A stretch of 64,000 bases of DNA from Chloroflexota bacterium (GCA_016191845.1 JACPVF010000015.1:62001-126000); one strand, 5' to 3'; positions 37,623-47,272 are shown, counted from the first letter of the stretch. The notes: generated from the letters alone by a model not told the origin. Program-made: numbers and translations.

Positions 37623-38410
37623 AGGAGTACCTAAAGGCAAAGTGATATAAAATCAGGAAATGAGACGTCCAAACTGCAAAACACAAACCAGGCAAGTGAA
37701 AAATGGGTTCAATGGGTCAGGCAGCCAGAAGTATCTTTGCAAGGAATGCGGGCATAAATACACACCTGAGCCAAAAGCTAACGGGTATCCAGCCGAGACA
37801 CGCCAGTTAGCCATCCGCATGTATGTGGAAGGGAACAGCTATGGCTCCATCGCCAGAATATTGAAGGTTAACCCGCAAAGTGTGGCGAATTGGATCCAAA
37901 GCTACTCTACGAAACTGCCATCGGCGCCCTTGCCAGCCAAGGTGAAAAAGGCTGAGTTGGATGAGCTATACACCTTTGTGGGCAAGAAAAAAACGAAATC
38001 TACATCTTGACCATCGTAGATCTGGATACTCGCTGTGTTTTGAGTTGGGATGTAGTGGCTGAAAGAACTTCCGAACCTTTACAAGCCTGCTTGGAACGTG
38101 CCCCGCAAGCCAAACAGTACTACAGCGATGCTTTTCCAGTGTACGACACTTTGTATTATGGGGCTCCCTATGAAATGCGGACGGACAAACAGGAAACCTA
38201 TTCAGTGGAAGCTGTTAATGCTGATCTGCGGCACTATCTGAAGCGGTTGGCTCGTAAATCCAGGTGTTTCTCACGACGAATGCAGGCACTGGCTAGAAAC
38301 CTTCGTCTCTTTGTTTATTGTTACAACCATCGCCAGATCATGAAACGCCTCTATCCTAAATATGCCTTTCACCTCGTTGACTTCGTATCACTTCATGTTT
38401 AGATACTCTC
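37623..38410 (+). mobile_element. IS1-family insertion sequence, apparently intact
   Basis: About 788 bases. The ends are imperfect inverted repeats: left from about 37625 (GAGTACCTAAA...AAGTGATA) and right to about 38408 (TATCACTT...TTTAGATACTC), matching over some 30 bases with interruptions. The 8-base sequence TTTTTTGC occurs directly outside both ends (37615-37622 and 38411-38418), as expected for an IS1 target duplication. It contains a two-frame transposase with a slippery A-run. Confidence 0.85.
37660..38402 (+). CDS. IS1-family transposase made by -1 frameshifting (InsA/InsB')
   Basis: The first frame (37660-38010, 116 residues) has a zinc-finger-like start (CKTQ then CKECGHKY) and a helix-turn-helix (SYGSIARILKVNPQSVANWI), like InsA. 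The second frame (to 38402) has the catalytic DDE domain, like InsB. Near 37985-37992 the run of seven A followed by C is a typical IS1 slip site. A -1 shift there gives a smooth fusion reading KKKNEIYILTIVDLDTR, about 247 residues in total. The separately open second frame from 38007 lacks part of this catalytic start, which supports the fusion as the real enzyme. Confidence 0.85.
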
Positions 38411-38545
38411 TTTTTTGCGCTGGAACTATTCTTTGTAGTGGATTATGCTATTGTAGGGCATTTAGCAGGATAAGAAATGCTCACTCTCACAGTCTGGTTA
38501 ATGATTAAGTTGGACCATATGAAAGTCACTTATAACACCACTAAA

Positions 38546-38632
38546 ATCTGCCCAGTGTGGCGTACAACATGTATACGGGTATAAAATTCGTAGACGAACG
38601 TAGGCGGCGGAGACAAGTTTCCGCCGCTTTTT
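38546..38632 (+). repeat. Dispersed intergenic element with terminator-like hairpin, copy 1
   Basis: About 87 bases beginning ATCTGCCC and containing GGGTATAAAATTCGTAGACG, then the hairpin GGCGGCGGA/TTCCGCCGC and a T run. It is very similar to 58576-58684 and, in its first half, to 47037-47095. It lies in the gap between the IS element and the first MalT-like gene; the rest of that gap (38411-38545) shows nothing. Confidence 0.6.
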
Positions 38633-38661
38633 GATTTATCTCTTTCAAGTTAAAGCAGGAC

Positions 38662-38696
38662 TTGGAGGTTGACTAGGTGTTATATAATCTGTACCT
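38662..38696 (+). promoter_or_regulatory. Apparent leaderless promoter of MalT-like gene 1
   Basis: TATAAT (38683-38688) lies only eight bases before the ATG at 38697, so transcription should begin at or near the start codon. TTGGAG at 38662 is a possible weak -35. No ribosome binding site is present. Confidence 0.5.
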
Positions 38697-41432
38697 ATGT
38701 CTGTTCCGATTCTTGCTACGAAACTCTATATCTTGCCGCTGCCTCCCAAAGTAGTGACCCGTCCTCGTTTAATCAAGCAGCTTACCGAAGGTTTATTCAT
38801 CGGGCGCAAATTGACTCTGATCTCTGCCCCGGCGGGTTTTGGGAAGAGCACACTCGTCAGCGAATGGATCGCGAGTTGTGAGCGACCAGTTGCCTGGCTA
38901 TCGCTGGATGAAAACGATAATGACCCTGCGCGGTTTCTAGTCTACTTCATTGCCGCGTTACAGACCATTTGGCCAAATCTGGGGGCAGAGATATTGAATA
39001 TGCTTCAAGCTCCGCAACTGTTCCCCATTGATTCCGTTCTCACAGCCTTGCTCAATGAGATCGCGACCATTCCCAATGACTTTATCCTCGTTCTGGATGA
39101 CTACCACTTGGTTGATACAAAATCAATTGATGAAGCGCTCACTTTTTTAATTGACCATTTGCCGCCTCAGATGCATTTGGTCATTACAACTCGTGAAGAC
39201 CCGTCTCTGCCCATTCCCCGATTGCGCGCCCGAAATCAATTGACCGAACTTCGCGCGGCGGACTTGCGTTTTATCACATCCGAAGCCGCTGAATTTTTCG
39301 ATCAGGTGATGGGTCTCAACCCCTCGACGGAAGATATTGCCACATTGGAATCCCGCACCGAAGGCTGGATCGCTGGTCTGCAACTCGCCGCACTTTCGTT
39401 GAAGGGACAGGAGGATGTCCACGGATTCATCCAGGCATTTGCTGGCGATCACCGTTATATTGTGGACTATCTGATCGAAGAGGTATTGCAGCGTCAGCCT
39501 GAACCCATTCGAAACTTTTTGCTGCAAACATCCATTCTTGAGCGCTTGAATGGTTCACTCTGCGATGCTGTTATTGGGAACCATCCCGAAGGGACATTCC
39601 AACAGGGAGGTAAATCAAAATTGGAACAATTACAACGGGGCAATCTGTTTCTCATTCCTTTGGATGACAAGCGGGATTGGTATCGTTATCACCATTTGTT
39701 TGCTGATGTCCTTCGTATGCACTTGATAACGGAACAGCCCGATCAGGTACATGTCTTGCATCGCCGCGCGAGTGAATGGTATGAACAGAATGGTTCGGCG
39801 AACGATGCGATCCGTCACGCGTTGGCCGCAAAGGATTTCGAGCGGGCGGCAGACCTGATGGAACGGGGGATCCCGATCATGCGCAGCAGTAGACAGGAGT
39901 CCACGCTGTTGGGCTGGCTCCAGGCGCTCCCTGAAAAGTTGATCCGTCACAGACCCGTGCTCTGCGCCGCACATGCATGGACGTTGCTGGCTGGCGGCAA
40001 ACTCGAAAACGTGGAAGCCCGACTGCGGGACACCGAACAGTGGCTGGACACCACAGCCAACAGGAGTGAGATGGTCGTGGTGAACCAAGAGGAGTTTGCC
40101 CAGTTACCGGGTGTAATCTCCGTGTATCGTGCTGTGCTGTCTCAGGCTCGGGGCGATGTGCCCGACACGGTGAATTATGCGCGGCAGGCGCTTGACCTCT
40201 TTGCGGAGGAAAATCATCTTGGGCGCGGAGCAGCCGCAACGCTGCTGGGACTTGCCTCCTGGGCAAGCGGCGATCTCGATGCAGCGCAGAGTTCGTATGA
40301 AGATGGTATCGCCAGTTTGCAAAGGGCTGGGCACATCTCTGACGTCATTGGCAATGCGCTCTCGCTGGCAGATATATGGATTGCCCAAGGTTGTTTGCGT
40401 GAAGCAATGCGCATCTACGAGCAGGGATTACAGTTTGCAACTGCACAGAGCGGACTGACGTTGCGGGGAGCCGCGGATATGTACGTGGGAATGAGCGAGT
40501 TGTACCGTGAGCGGAATGATCTGGATATTGCAGAACAATACCTGCTGAAAAGCAGCGAGCTTGGCGAATTTGCAGGGCTGCCGCAAAACTCGTATCGCTG
40601 GCGTGTGGCGATGGCTCGAATACGGGAAGTGCAAGGCGATGTGGATGCCACTCTCGACTTGCTCCATGATGCGGAGCGCCGGTACGTGAGCGACTTCTCT
40701 CCCAATGTGCATCCCATCGCAGCGTTACGGACCCGGATATTGATCCGGCAAGGAAGATTGAGTGAAGCCCTCGGCTGGGTTCAAGAACAGAAACTGTCGT
40801 CGGAGGAACCTCTCGGTTACCTGCGTGAGTTCGAGCATATCACTCTGGCTCGGCTGTTGCTGGCTCGCTACAAAGCCGACCATGCCGGTCACTTCCTTCT
40901 GGAGGCAATGGGACTGCTCGAGCGACTCCTGAAAGCGGCGGAAGATGGAGGGAGGCAGGGAAGCGTGATCGAAATCCTGATCTTGCAAGCGCTTGCTCAC
41001 CAGATTCAAGAGAATATCCCTGCGGCTCTCGCATCACTGGAGCGCGCGCTGACATTGGCTGAACCTGAGGGCTACGTGCGCATCTTTTTGGATGAAGGTC
41101 CGGGTATGGCAACGCTGCTTCGTGAGGCTGCCACGCGCCAGATCATGCCGAACTATTCGGGGAGGTTGCTTGAGTCGTTGAAACAGGAACCGCCCAAAGG
41201 TAGGGATGATACACCTCATCCTGTTTTGCAACCTCTCGTTGAGTCACTCAGTCAGCGTGAGCTTGAAATTCTTCGTTTGTTCAAAACTGAATTGTCGGGT
41301 CCCGAAATCGCTCAGGAGCTTGTCATCGCTTTGAGCACGGTACGGACGCATACCAAGAGTCTCTACAGCAAACTCAATGTCAATAGCCGTCGGGCGGCTG
41401 TGAAACGCGCGATTGAGCTTGGCTTGATCTAA
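38697..41432 (+). CDS. MalT-like LuxR-family STAND regulator 1
   Basis: A 911-residue transcription regulator: a STAND-type NTPase with Walker A SAPAGFGKST (43-52) and Walker B FILVLDDYH near 122-130, a helical arm, TPR-like superhelix (about 400-800) and a C-terminal LuxR helix-turn-helix (about 850-905; LSQRELEILRLFKTEL and STVRTHTKSLYSKLNV). Proteins of this build bind ATP and an inducer, oligomerise and activate transcription. It appears to be translated from a leaderless mRNA. The next gene (41582) is a membrane protein whose promoter carries a motif also found next to the second MalT-like gene, so it is a plausible target. Confidence 0.88.
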   Translation: MSVPILATKLYILPLPPKVVTRPRLIKQLTEGLFIGRKLTLISAPAGFGKSTLVSEWIASCERPVAWLSLDENDNDPARFLVYFIAALQTIWPNLGAEILNMLQAPQLFPIDSVLTALLNEIATIPNDFILVLDDYHLVDTKSIDEALTFLIDHLPPQMHLVITTREDPSLPIPRLRARNQLTELRAADLRFITSEAAEFFDQVMGLNPSTEDIATLESRTEGWIAGLQLAALSLKGQEDVHGFIQAFAGDHRYIVDYLIEEVLQRQPEPIRNFLLQTSILERLNGSLCDAVIGNHPEGTFQQGGKSKLEQLQRGNLFLIPLDDKRDWYRYHHLFADVLRMHLITEQPDQVHVLHRRASEWYEQNGSANDAIRHALAAKDFERAADLMERGIPIMRSSRQESTLLGWLQALPEKLIRHRPVLCAAHAWTLLAGGKLENVEARLRDTEQWLDTTANRSEMVVVNQEEFAQLPGVISVYRAVLSQARGDVPDTVNYARQALDLFAEENHLGRGAAATLLGLASWASGDLDAAQSSYEDGIASLQRAGHISDVIGNALSLADIWIAQGCLREAMRIYEQGLQFATAQSGLTLRGAADMYVGMSELYRERNDLDIAEQYLLKSSELGEFAGLPQNSYRWRVAMARIREVQGDVDATLDLLHDAERRYVSDFSPNVHPIAALRTRILIRQGRLSEALGWVQEQKLSSEEPLGYLREFEHITLARLLLARYKADHAGHFLLEAMGLLERLLKAAEDGGRQGSVIEILILQALAHQIQENIPAALASLERALTLAEPEGYVRIFLDEGPGMATLLREAATRQIMPNYSGRLLESLKQEPPKGRDDTPHPVLQPLVESLSQRELEILRLFKTELSGPEIAQELVIALSTVRTHTKSLYSKLNVNSRRAAVKRAIELGLI

Positions 41433-41452
41433 AACGACCTAACAGGATAACC

Positions 41453-41482
41453 AAAACCCCGCCAGAGAAATTTGGCGGGTTT
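41453..41482 (+). terminator. Terminator after MalT-like gene 1
   Basis: AAAACCCCGCCA pairs with TGGCGGGTTTT around an 8-base loop, 20 bases past the stop codon. Confidence 0.85.
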
Positions 41483-41495
41483 TCGATTCTCCCCA

Positions 41496-41529
41496 CCCGA
41501 AATCCCCACATCTGGGGAAGACATCTCCC
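41496..41529 (+). promoter_or_regulatory. Possible MalT-type operator upstream of the 41582 gene
   Basis: CCGAAATCCCC (41497-41507) is shared exactly with 55018-55028, which precedes the gene beside the other MalT-like regulator. It overlaps the palindrome CCCCACATCTGGGG (41504-41517) and is followed by CATCTCCC (41522-41529). A possible -10, TATATT, lies at 41542-41547. Confidence 0.4.
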
Positions 41530-41581
41530 CACATTCATTTGTATATTGTCTTCCACGAAATAAAATCCTCAAGGAGCTTCT

Positions 41582-42298
41582 GTGAACAGCGACAACCTGC
41601 AAAATACCCTCTATAGCCTGGCACAATCTGGCTCACTCACTAATCCTGCTTATAACACGCTATTGCATGATTACACTAAGTATCATGCCGTGCTCTTTAT
41701 CGAGGGAGGTGTTTTTGCGCTCATTCTTATAATGCTAAGTGTGTATTTTTGGCGGCGATTTAAGCGAATGCATAGGGCTGAAACCTGCAATTGGACATTT
41801 GAGAAAAAAACGTATTTTTGTTTTGGGCTGACAAGCACTGTCGTCTCCTTATTAATGCTTTTGATTGTGACGGCAAATCTAAGCAACATATTAAACCCCC
41901 AAGAGGGCTTTGCCCAATCCATTCCAGACCTTGGCACGCCGCAAGCGGGCACACACAAGGCTGTGCTTTACCAAGCAGTCAATGCTTGGGTGCAGTCGGG
42001 TAGTACCGACATCCCATCTATTCTGCAAGACGAAGTGCGCAATCGCCTCTCATGGCAAGTGCCAAAGGCGATTATCTGCAGCATCTTGCTCGCGGCGTTT
42101 GTTGCTTTCACAGCACGTTTATGGAAAAGACTGATAAAAATTTCACAAGTAAGTGGGACCATGTGGAGCATGAAAGAAAAAGTTCTCATCATAATTGGAG
42201 TGGCGGCCATCCCCGCTACTTTGTTACTCATGATAATGGCTCTGGCAAACACGCAAGCATCGTTCGCACCTATAACCTTGACTCTGTTATTTAGCTAG
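41582..42298 (+). CDS. Four-helix membrane protein of unknown function
   Basis: A 238-residue protein with membrane helices at about 37-57, 82-102, 160-180 and 200-222 and a polar outside loop between helices 2 and 3. I recognise no family. The start is GTG at 41582 with AAGGAG five bases upstream. It lies alone between the MalT-like gene 1 terminator and the next operon, with a motif-bearing promoter; a role in a membrane stress or signalling response controlled by the neighbouring regulator is possible but unproven. Confidence 0.6.
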   Translation: MNSDNLQNTLYSLAQSGSLTNPAYNTLLHDYTKYHAVLFIEGGVFALILIMLSVYFWRRFKRMHRAETCNWTFEKKTYFCFGLTSTVVSLLMLLIVTANLSNILNPQEGFAQSIPDLGTPQAGTHKAVLYQAVNAWVQSGSTDIPSILQDEVRNRLSWQVPKAIICSILLAAFVAFTARLWKRLIKISQVSGTMWSMKEKVLIIIGVAAIPATLLLMIMALANTQASFAPITLTLLFS

Positions 42299-42394
42299 TT
42301 CCTGACACAAAACGCAGTGAATAGTTTGAATATTGCCTTCGTAAACAAAACTCTGCAAAGATTTTGACTTTTAAAGAAAAGAGAAAAACAACCA

Positions 42395-43045
42395 ATGATC
42401 AACAATCAAAATAAAACGAACAAGATCATATCAACAAAGCTCATCCGCTGGACCGGGTTAGCCGCCATGGTGGCAGGCGCTATTTTTGCGGGCATTCAGC
42501 CCATCCACCCACCGGATGTACTGTTGTCAGTCACCACCAGCGTCTGGGCCATTATCACCTCTCTCAAGACAGTCATGTGCATCCTCTTCCTGTTCGGCAT
42601 TGCCGGGATCTATGCCCGTCAAGTGGAAGAGTCTGGCTGGCTGGGTCTGGTAGGCTATCTCATGTTTACCATCTCCTGGACTCTCCAGACAGCCTTTGTA
42701 TTCTCTGAAGCCTTTATCCTGCCAGTCCTGGCGACCACAGTGCCGCAGTTCATCGAAAGCTACCTGGGAATCGTCAACGGACATCCGGGCAACATGGACC
42801 TCGGCGTGCTCCCGGCGATTTATGGACTCGTGGGAATCTTTTATCTGCTTGGCGGTCTGCTGCTCGGCATCGCGACGTATCGCGCCCGCATCCTGCCGCG
42901 CTGGATGGCTGCTCTTCTTGCCTTTACGGCTGTGGTGACCCCTGCGGCTGCACTGCTCCCGCACGCGCTCCAACGGCTGGTGGCAATACCGATGGGAGTT
43001 GCCCTGGCTGGATTGGGATATGCGCTCTGGTCTGAACGACCCTAA
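42395..43045 (+). CDS. Six-helix membrane protein of unknown function
   Basis: A 216-residue hydrophobic protein with about six membrane helices and no catalytic motif that I can see. The N-terminus is polar and Asn/Lys-rich. The ATG at 42395 has only a weak GAGAAA upstream. Its 3' end overlaps the start of the truncated DUF4386-like gene, which suggests that a deletion may have brought the two together. It is the first gene of a plus-strand run that continues to the PhzF-like genes. Confidence 0.55.
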   Translation: MINNQNKTNKIISTKLIRWTGLAAMVAGAIFAGIQPIHPPDVLLSVTTSVWAIITSLKTVMCILFLFGIAGIYARQVEESGWLGLVGYLMFTISWTLQTAFVFSEAFILPVLATTVPQFIESYLGIVNGHPGNMDLGVLPAIYGLVGIFYLLGGLLLGIATYRARILPRWMAALLAFTAVVTPAAALLPHALQRLVAIPMGVALAGLGYALWSERP

Positions 43046-43610
43046 CTACATCATCGGCTCTGGACCGGACACTCCGGTCATCATTGGCGGCATTCTGGAG
43101 ATCATCGTAGCGCTTGCTGGCATCGGCACCGCCGTTGCATTGTTCCCGGTGGTCAAGAGGCAGAACGAAGGAGTTGCGCTGGGCTTCATTGGATCCCGGG
43201 TTCTGGAAGCCAGTACGATCTTTGCTGATGTTGTCAGCCTGCTGGCGGTCGTGGCCTTGCGGCGGGCTGGAGTTGGAGAAGATGCGTTGGTCACTGGTAA
43301 GGCACTGGTCGCCTTGTCTGGCTTGTTCCGCCTTGGACAAAACCTCATGCCAGCCATCAACGCCCTGCTGCTGGGCTCCCTATTGTATCAATCGCGCCTG
43401 GTGCCGCGCATCCTTCCCCTGCTCGGTCTTATCGGAGCGCCGCTGCTTATCGCGAACACCGTCGTTCTTATGTTTGGCATTGCCAGCGGACCGGTTTTTG
43501 TGTTGACAGGAGTCGGCGTTCTCCCGATTGCGCTATGGGAGTTTTCACTGGGCGTCTGGCTCACCGTCAAGGGATTCAACTCATCTGCAATCACCTCCCT
43601 GCCTGCATAA
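43020..43610 (+). pseudogene. DUF4386-like membrane protein lacking its N-terminus
   Basis: The open frame encodes about 196 residues that begin inside the family's conserved region: LNDPNYIIGSG, then GGILEIIVALAGIGTAVALF and PVVKRQNEGVALGF. In DUF4386 proteins one to two membrane helices precede this point; here they are missing and the frame simply starts within the end of the preceding gene. The ATG at 43020 has no clear ribosome binding site (a TTG at 42999 is also in frame). Five membrane helices remain. I read it as a 5'-deleted remnant, although the shortened protein might still be made by coupling with the overlapping upstream gene. Confidence 0.5.
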
Positions 43611-43672
43611 ACCGTGACGAACAAAATGCCCTCTCTATCATTCATTGGACTCTAGAAAGAAAGGATTCTAGA

Positions 43673-44599
43673 ATGAAAGCAATCGTAGCGGCCCAATACG
43701 GCGGACCTGAAGTTCTTCAGCTCAAAGAAGTTGAGAAACCAACGCCCAAAGACAATGCAATCTTGATCAAAATACACGCGACCACCGTCACCGCCGCGGA
43801 TTTTCGAATGCGCAGTTTTTCGGTTCCTGCTCCATTATGGATCCCTGCTCGAATCGCTTTGGGCATCACGAGACCCAAACAGCCGATCTTCGGTACCGAA
43901 CTTGCCGGAGAAGTGGAAGCGGTTGGCAAAAATGTGACCCGTTTCAAGGTTGGTGACCAGGTGTTCGCCTCGACTCTCACAGAGAATTTTGGCGGCTATG
44001 CCGAATACAAATGCCTGCCCGAAAAAGCGATGGTGACGATCAAACCAGCCAATATAACCTTCGAGGAGGCGGCAGCCCTTCCAGTCGGTGCAACCACAGC
44101 ATTACGTCTGCTGCGGAAAGGCAATATCAAGCGCGGACAAAAGGTCCTGATCTATGGTGCTTCGGGAAGTGTCGGCACCTATGCTATCCAGTTGGCAAAA
44201 CATCTCGGGGCAGAGGTGGCCGGAGTTTGCAGCACCGCCAATCTGGAGATGGTAAGATCCCTGGGTACCGATCACGTCATTGATTATACAAAAGAGGATT
44301 TTTCATCCAGAGAAGAACGCTATGATGTTATTTTCGATACGGTTGCAAAATTCCCGAAATCAAAATCCTCGAAAGTCCTCGCGCCAAACGGGATATTTGT
44401 ATCGATGGCAAAACTGGATACAAAAGAAAGCATGGATAACTTGATATTCATCAAGGAATTGATCGAGAGGGGCGAGATCAAAGCGATCATTGACCGGTGC
44501 TATCCCCTGGAAGACATGGTTGAGGCACATCGTTACGTTGACGCGGGTCATAAAAAGGGGAATGTTGTCATCTCAGTAGGACATAAGAATGGAAAATGA
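43673..44599 (+). CDS. Zinc-independent MDR family NAD(P)-dependent oxidoreductase
   Basis: A 308-residue medium-chain dehydrogenase/reductase of the quinone oxidoreductase type. The N-terminal GroES-like domain (about 1-115) includes [12 protein letters not shown]; the Rossmann domain has [19 protein letters not shown] (about 158-176) for NAD(P)H binding. No zinc-ligand cysteine pattern is seen. Such enzymes reduce quinones or enones using NADPH. The ATG at 43673 has AAAGGA seven bases upstream. The next small gene begins 11 bases before its stop. The substrate cannot be told from sequence. Confidence 0.82.
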   Translation: MKAIVAAQYGGPEVLQLKEVEKPTPKDNAILIKIHATTVTAADFRMRSFSVPAPLWIPARIALGITRPKQPIFGTELAGEVEAVGKNVTRFKVGDQVFASTLTENFGGYAEYKCLPEKAMVTIKPANITFEEAAALPVGATTALRLLRKGNIKRGQKVLIYGASGSVGTYAIQLAKHLGAEVAGVCSTANLEMVRSLGTDHVIDYTKEDFSSREERYDVIFDTVAKFPKSKSSKVLAPNGIFVSMAKLDTKESMDNLIFIKELIERGEIKAIIDRCYPLEDMVEAHRYVDAGHKKGNVVISVGHKNGK

Positions 44600-44855
44600 A
44601 CAACGATCAAACCCCGATGCGAAACAACTGCCAATGTACACTTTCAAAATCAAGGGTCACCTGGGTCAACAGTGGATGAACTGGTTTGATGGGCTGACCG
44701 CCACTCTGCAAGAAGATGGCAACACCCTTCTGAGTGGGTCGGTTGTTGATCAATCCGCACTGCATGGCATCTTGAAGAAAATCCGCGATCTGGGAATGCC
44801 GCTTCTTTCAGTCAACTTTTCCGGCTCCGGTCAACCCGATGACAAATCAAAATGA
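44589..44855 (+). CDS. Small conserved protein, paralogue of 54689-54943
   Basis: An 88-residue soluble protein. The part from about residue 16 ([10 protein letters not shown]) to 77 is related to the protein at 54689-54943: both have a Y-x-(F/I)-(K/R) start, a DGNTLL(S/V)G strand-turn and a -L-x-x-L-x-I-L/-V-N-F end. The pattern beta-helix-beta suggests a small alpha/beta fold. It overlaps the oxidoreductase gene upstream and its stop overlaps the next ATG (ATGA). The family is not recognised; paralogues in two operons that also contain membrane proteins suggest a sensing or regulatory role. Confidence 0.55.
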   Translation: MENEQRSNPDAKQLPMYTFKIKGHLGQQWMNWFDGLTATLQEDGNTLLSGSVVDQSALHGILKKIRDLGMPLLSVNFSGSGQPDDKSK

Positions 44856-45246
44856 ATAACTCAATTCTCTACTTTCTTGACTCCATCTTTATTGGCATTG
44901 GTGCGACCTTGACCTTTGACCTTTGGGTGCTGTTTCTCAAATACACCTTCAAGATTACCCCGTTGGATGGATTGTGCATTACATGATTGGCACCGGCTTC
45001 TCCATTGCTTTTGTTGCATTGGTTGGAAATAGCTGGCTTCAGCATCCAACACCGTTATCCGCAATCATCTTTGGAGTCGTCACTGTCTTTTTGCCTTTCT
45101 TCATTATGCAGCCATCATTCGGGCTTGGGTTTGCATCCTCAAAAATGCCTAATCCGAGGCAGGCAAGACTTCGTAGTTTGATAAATCATACCGTCTTCGG
45201 CGTCGGTCTTTACCTTACCGGCTTGTTATTCAACTGGTTGATATAG
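44852..45246 (+). pseudogene. DUF2938-like membrane protein with frameshift and internal deletion
   Basis: Frame 1 (ATG 44852 to TGA 44986) encodes the family-like start, IFIGIGATLTFDLWVLFLK. The continuation, VGWIVHYMIGTGFSIAF and then QPSFGLGFASSKMPNP...HTVFGVGLYL, lies in another frame from about 44960 to 45246. These two pieces match the beginning and the end of DUF2938 membrane proteins, but the middle segment is missing, so there is both a frame change and a loss of sequence near 44960. It follows the small conserved gene with an ATGA overlap. Confidence 0.6.
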
Positions 45247-45255
45247 GAGATTTTC

Positions 45256-46041
45256 ATGTACGCACCCATTTTTCAAGTTGATGCTTTTACCACACACCGA
45301 TTTGCAGGCAATCCCGCTGCTGTGGTCTTGCTGAAGAACTTCCTGGAAGACACGATTATGCAGGCTATTGCCGCTGAAAACAATCTGGCTGAAACTGCGT
45401 TTCTTGTTTCTTCTGACGACAGCTATCACATCCGCTGGTTTACACCTACTGTCGAAGTGCCGCTCTGTGGTCATGCGACTTTGGCAAGCGCGGCGGTCGT
45501 GATGGAGCGACTCGAACCGGCACGCACCCATGTGATCTTTCACTCGGCAAGTGGACCTTTGCCAGTGAATAAGGGTGGCAAAGGATATATCATGGATTTT
45601 CCTGCGCGCTTTTCGGAGCAGATCCCTCTGCCGCCCGGTCTCGCAGAGGCGCTCGGCGTCGTTCCGCTCGAAGTGTTTACTCATCCGCTTAACTACCTGG
45701 CATTGCTGGATAGCGCCGACACAGTGCGCAAGCTTTCACCTGATATGGCAGCCATTGCCCGCCTGGATCGCACTGGAGTCATCGTAACTGCGCCCGGGGA
45801 TCACATGTATGATTTCGTCAGCCGTTACTTTGCCCCAGCGAAAGGCATACCGGAGGATCCTGTTACCGGTGGCGCGCACTGCATGTTGACCCCCTTTTGG
45901 GAAAAGAAACTGGGGAAGACCGATTTTTATGTCTTCCAGGCCTCGCAGCGCGGCGGGGAAATTATCTGCCGGTTGAAACAGGACCGCGTGGAGTTGGAAG
46001 GCAGTTGTGTCTTTTACTTAGAAGGCAAAGCAGAGATATAG
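45256..46041 (+). CDS. PhzF-family isomerase/epimerase-like protein
   Basis: A 261-residue PhzF-fold protein made of two similar halves. FAGNPAAVV (about 16-24), NLAETAF (43-49, with the catalytic-type glutamate E46), PLCGHATLASAA (71-82) and DPVTGGAHC (about 203-211) are the conserved family motifs. Members act as isomerases related to diaminopimelate epimerase; most have unknown substrates. AGGAG lies six bases before the ATG. The next gene is a second PhzF-like copy, broken by a stop codon. Confidence 0.85.
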   Translation: MYAPIFQVDAFTTHRFAGNPAAVVLLKNFLEDTIMQAIAAENNLAETAFLVSSDDSYHIRWFTPTVEVPLCGHATLASAAVVMERLEPARTHVIFHSASGPLPVNKGGKGYIMDFPARFSEQIPLPPGLAEALGVVPLEVFTHPLNYLALLDSADTVRKLSPDMAAIARLDRTGVIVTAPGDHMYDFVSRYFAPAKGIPEDPVTGGAHCMLTPFWEKKLGKTDFYVFQASQRGGEIICRLKQDRVELEGSCVFYLEGKAEI

Positions 46042-46134
46042 AAATGATGTCGGTGACCAAGAAACAAAGTGCCTTCAAACAACGCTTTCTATTTTAAAAG
46101 AACATAAATAACTCTTTGAAGGAAAAAAAACAGC

Positions 46135-46980
46135 ATGGATATACTACGAATCGCAGCCTTTTCTCATAATAACAGAGGCGGCAACCCTGCAGGCGTTGTC
46201 ATTTGCAATGAAATGCCGACCGAAAAGGAAATGCTCGCAATTGCAAAGCAGGTTGGTTATTCCGAAACTGCATTTCTGACACAGGTAAATGACGGCTGGA
46301 GGGTCCGTTACTTTGCCCCAGAAATGGAGGTACCTTTCTGCGGTCATGCCACGATTGCCAGTGGTGCAGCTCTGGGAGAAAATTTTGGCGAAGGTATATT
46401 TAAATTCATCACCAATCGAGATGAAATAACCGTCAGCGTCTCAAAATCTGACAAGGGCACTTTTGTCGCTACATTGCAATCTCCCCAAACATGGTCTGAG
46501 CCCGCTCCAAATGAATATGTGGAAAAAATATTAAAGGAGTTCAATCTGACCATTGCAGATCTTGATGCTAATTATCCAGTACGCTTCGCTTTTGCAGGTG
46601 CAAAACACCTTATTCTAGTCTTAAAAGATCGCAAGAAACTTGCTGAAATGTCTTATCACTTTGATCAGGTAAAAACCCTTATGCAAGATGAAGATTTGGT
46701 GACAATTGATTTGCTGTGGAGGGAATCAAATTAACTGTTCCATTCCAGAAATCCCTTTCCCCCTGGCGGGGTGTACGAAGATCCCGCGACGGGCGCCGCC
46801 GCTGCCGCACTTGCAGGTTATCTGCGTGACATTGAATGGCAGGGTGGAAACAGTTTTGATATTTTGCAGGGCGAGGATATGGGATATCCGTCTCGCTTGT
46901 CTATACACTACACAATGAATAAAGGTGAAGGTGTTGAGGTAAGTGGCGAGACATATCATATCTTAAAAGCAAATAGCTGA
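46135..46980 (+). pseudogene. Second PhzF-family gene interrupted by an in-frame TAA
   Basis: The frame from 46135 encodes a normal PhzF start (GGNPAGVV, SETAFL, PFCGHATIASGAA) up to residue 199, then hits TAA at 46732-46734. The same frame continues without any shift: LFHSRNPFPPGGVYEDPATG and on to 46980, which is the expected second half of the family. Without the stop the protein would have 281 residues. So a single nonsense change separates the two halves. It could be a recent mutation, a sequencing error or, less likely, read-through. No ribosome binding site for re-initiation is apparent. Confidence 0.75.
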
Positions 46981-47036
46981 AGCATCATTTATGATCGGAA
47001 AGGTATCGAAATTCGCCAACTTTCCATATCACAACC

Positions 47037-47095
47037 ACAATCGGATCTGCCCTGCGTGGTACAAATCTGGTATGCAGGTATAGTTTTCGGCCTGC
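47037..47095 (+). repeat. Dispersed intergenic element, partial copy
   Basis: CACAATCGGATCTG (47036-47049) is identical to 58575-58588, and the following 45 bases (GTGGTACAAA...GGTATAG) resemble both other copies. The hairpin half is missing. The remainder of the 46981-47272 gap holds only a terminator. Confidence 0.5.
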
Positions 47096-47216
47096 GCAGC
47101 TTATGACCACAGCGTAGCCCTCAGATACGGGATAAAACACCCTAAAAAAGAATAAATTTCTCTGTTTGTGAGATACTGTTTATGGTATTCGATTTCACTC
47201 TCATACACAATCATGC

Positions 47217-47250
47217 CCCACTCCCCGCCTTTTAAAAGGTAGGGAGTGGG
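47217..47250. terminator. Bidirectional terminator between convergent genes
   Basis: CCCACTCCC pairs with GGGAGTGGG across a loop with TTTTAAAA, followed by T-rich sequence on the plus strand. It separates the PhzF region from the minus-strand CPBP operon. Confidence 0.8.
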
Positions 47251-47272
47251 TTTATTATGCTGTAAGACGGCC

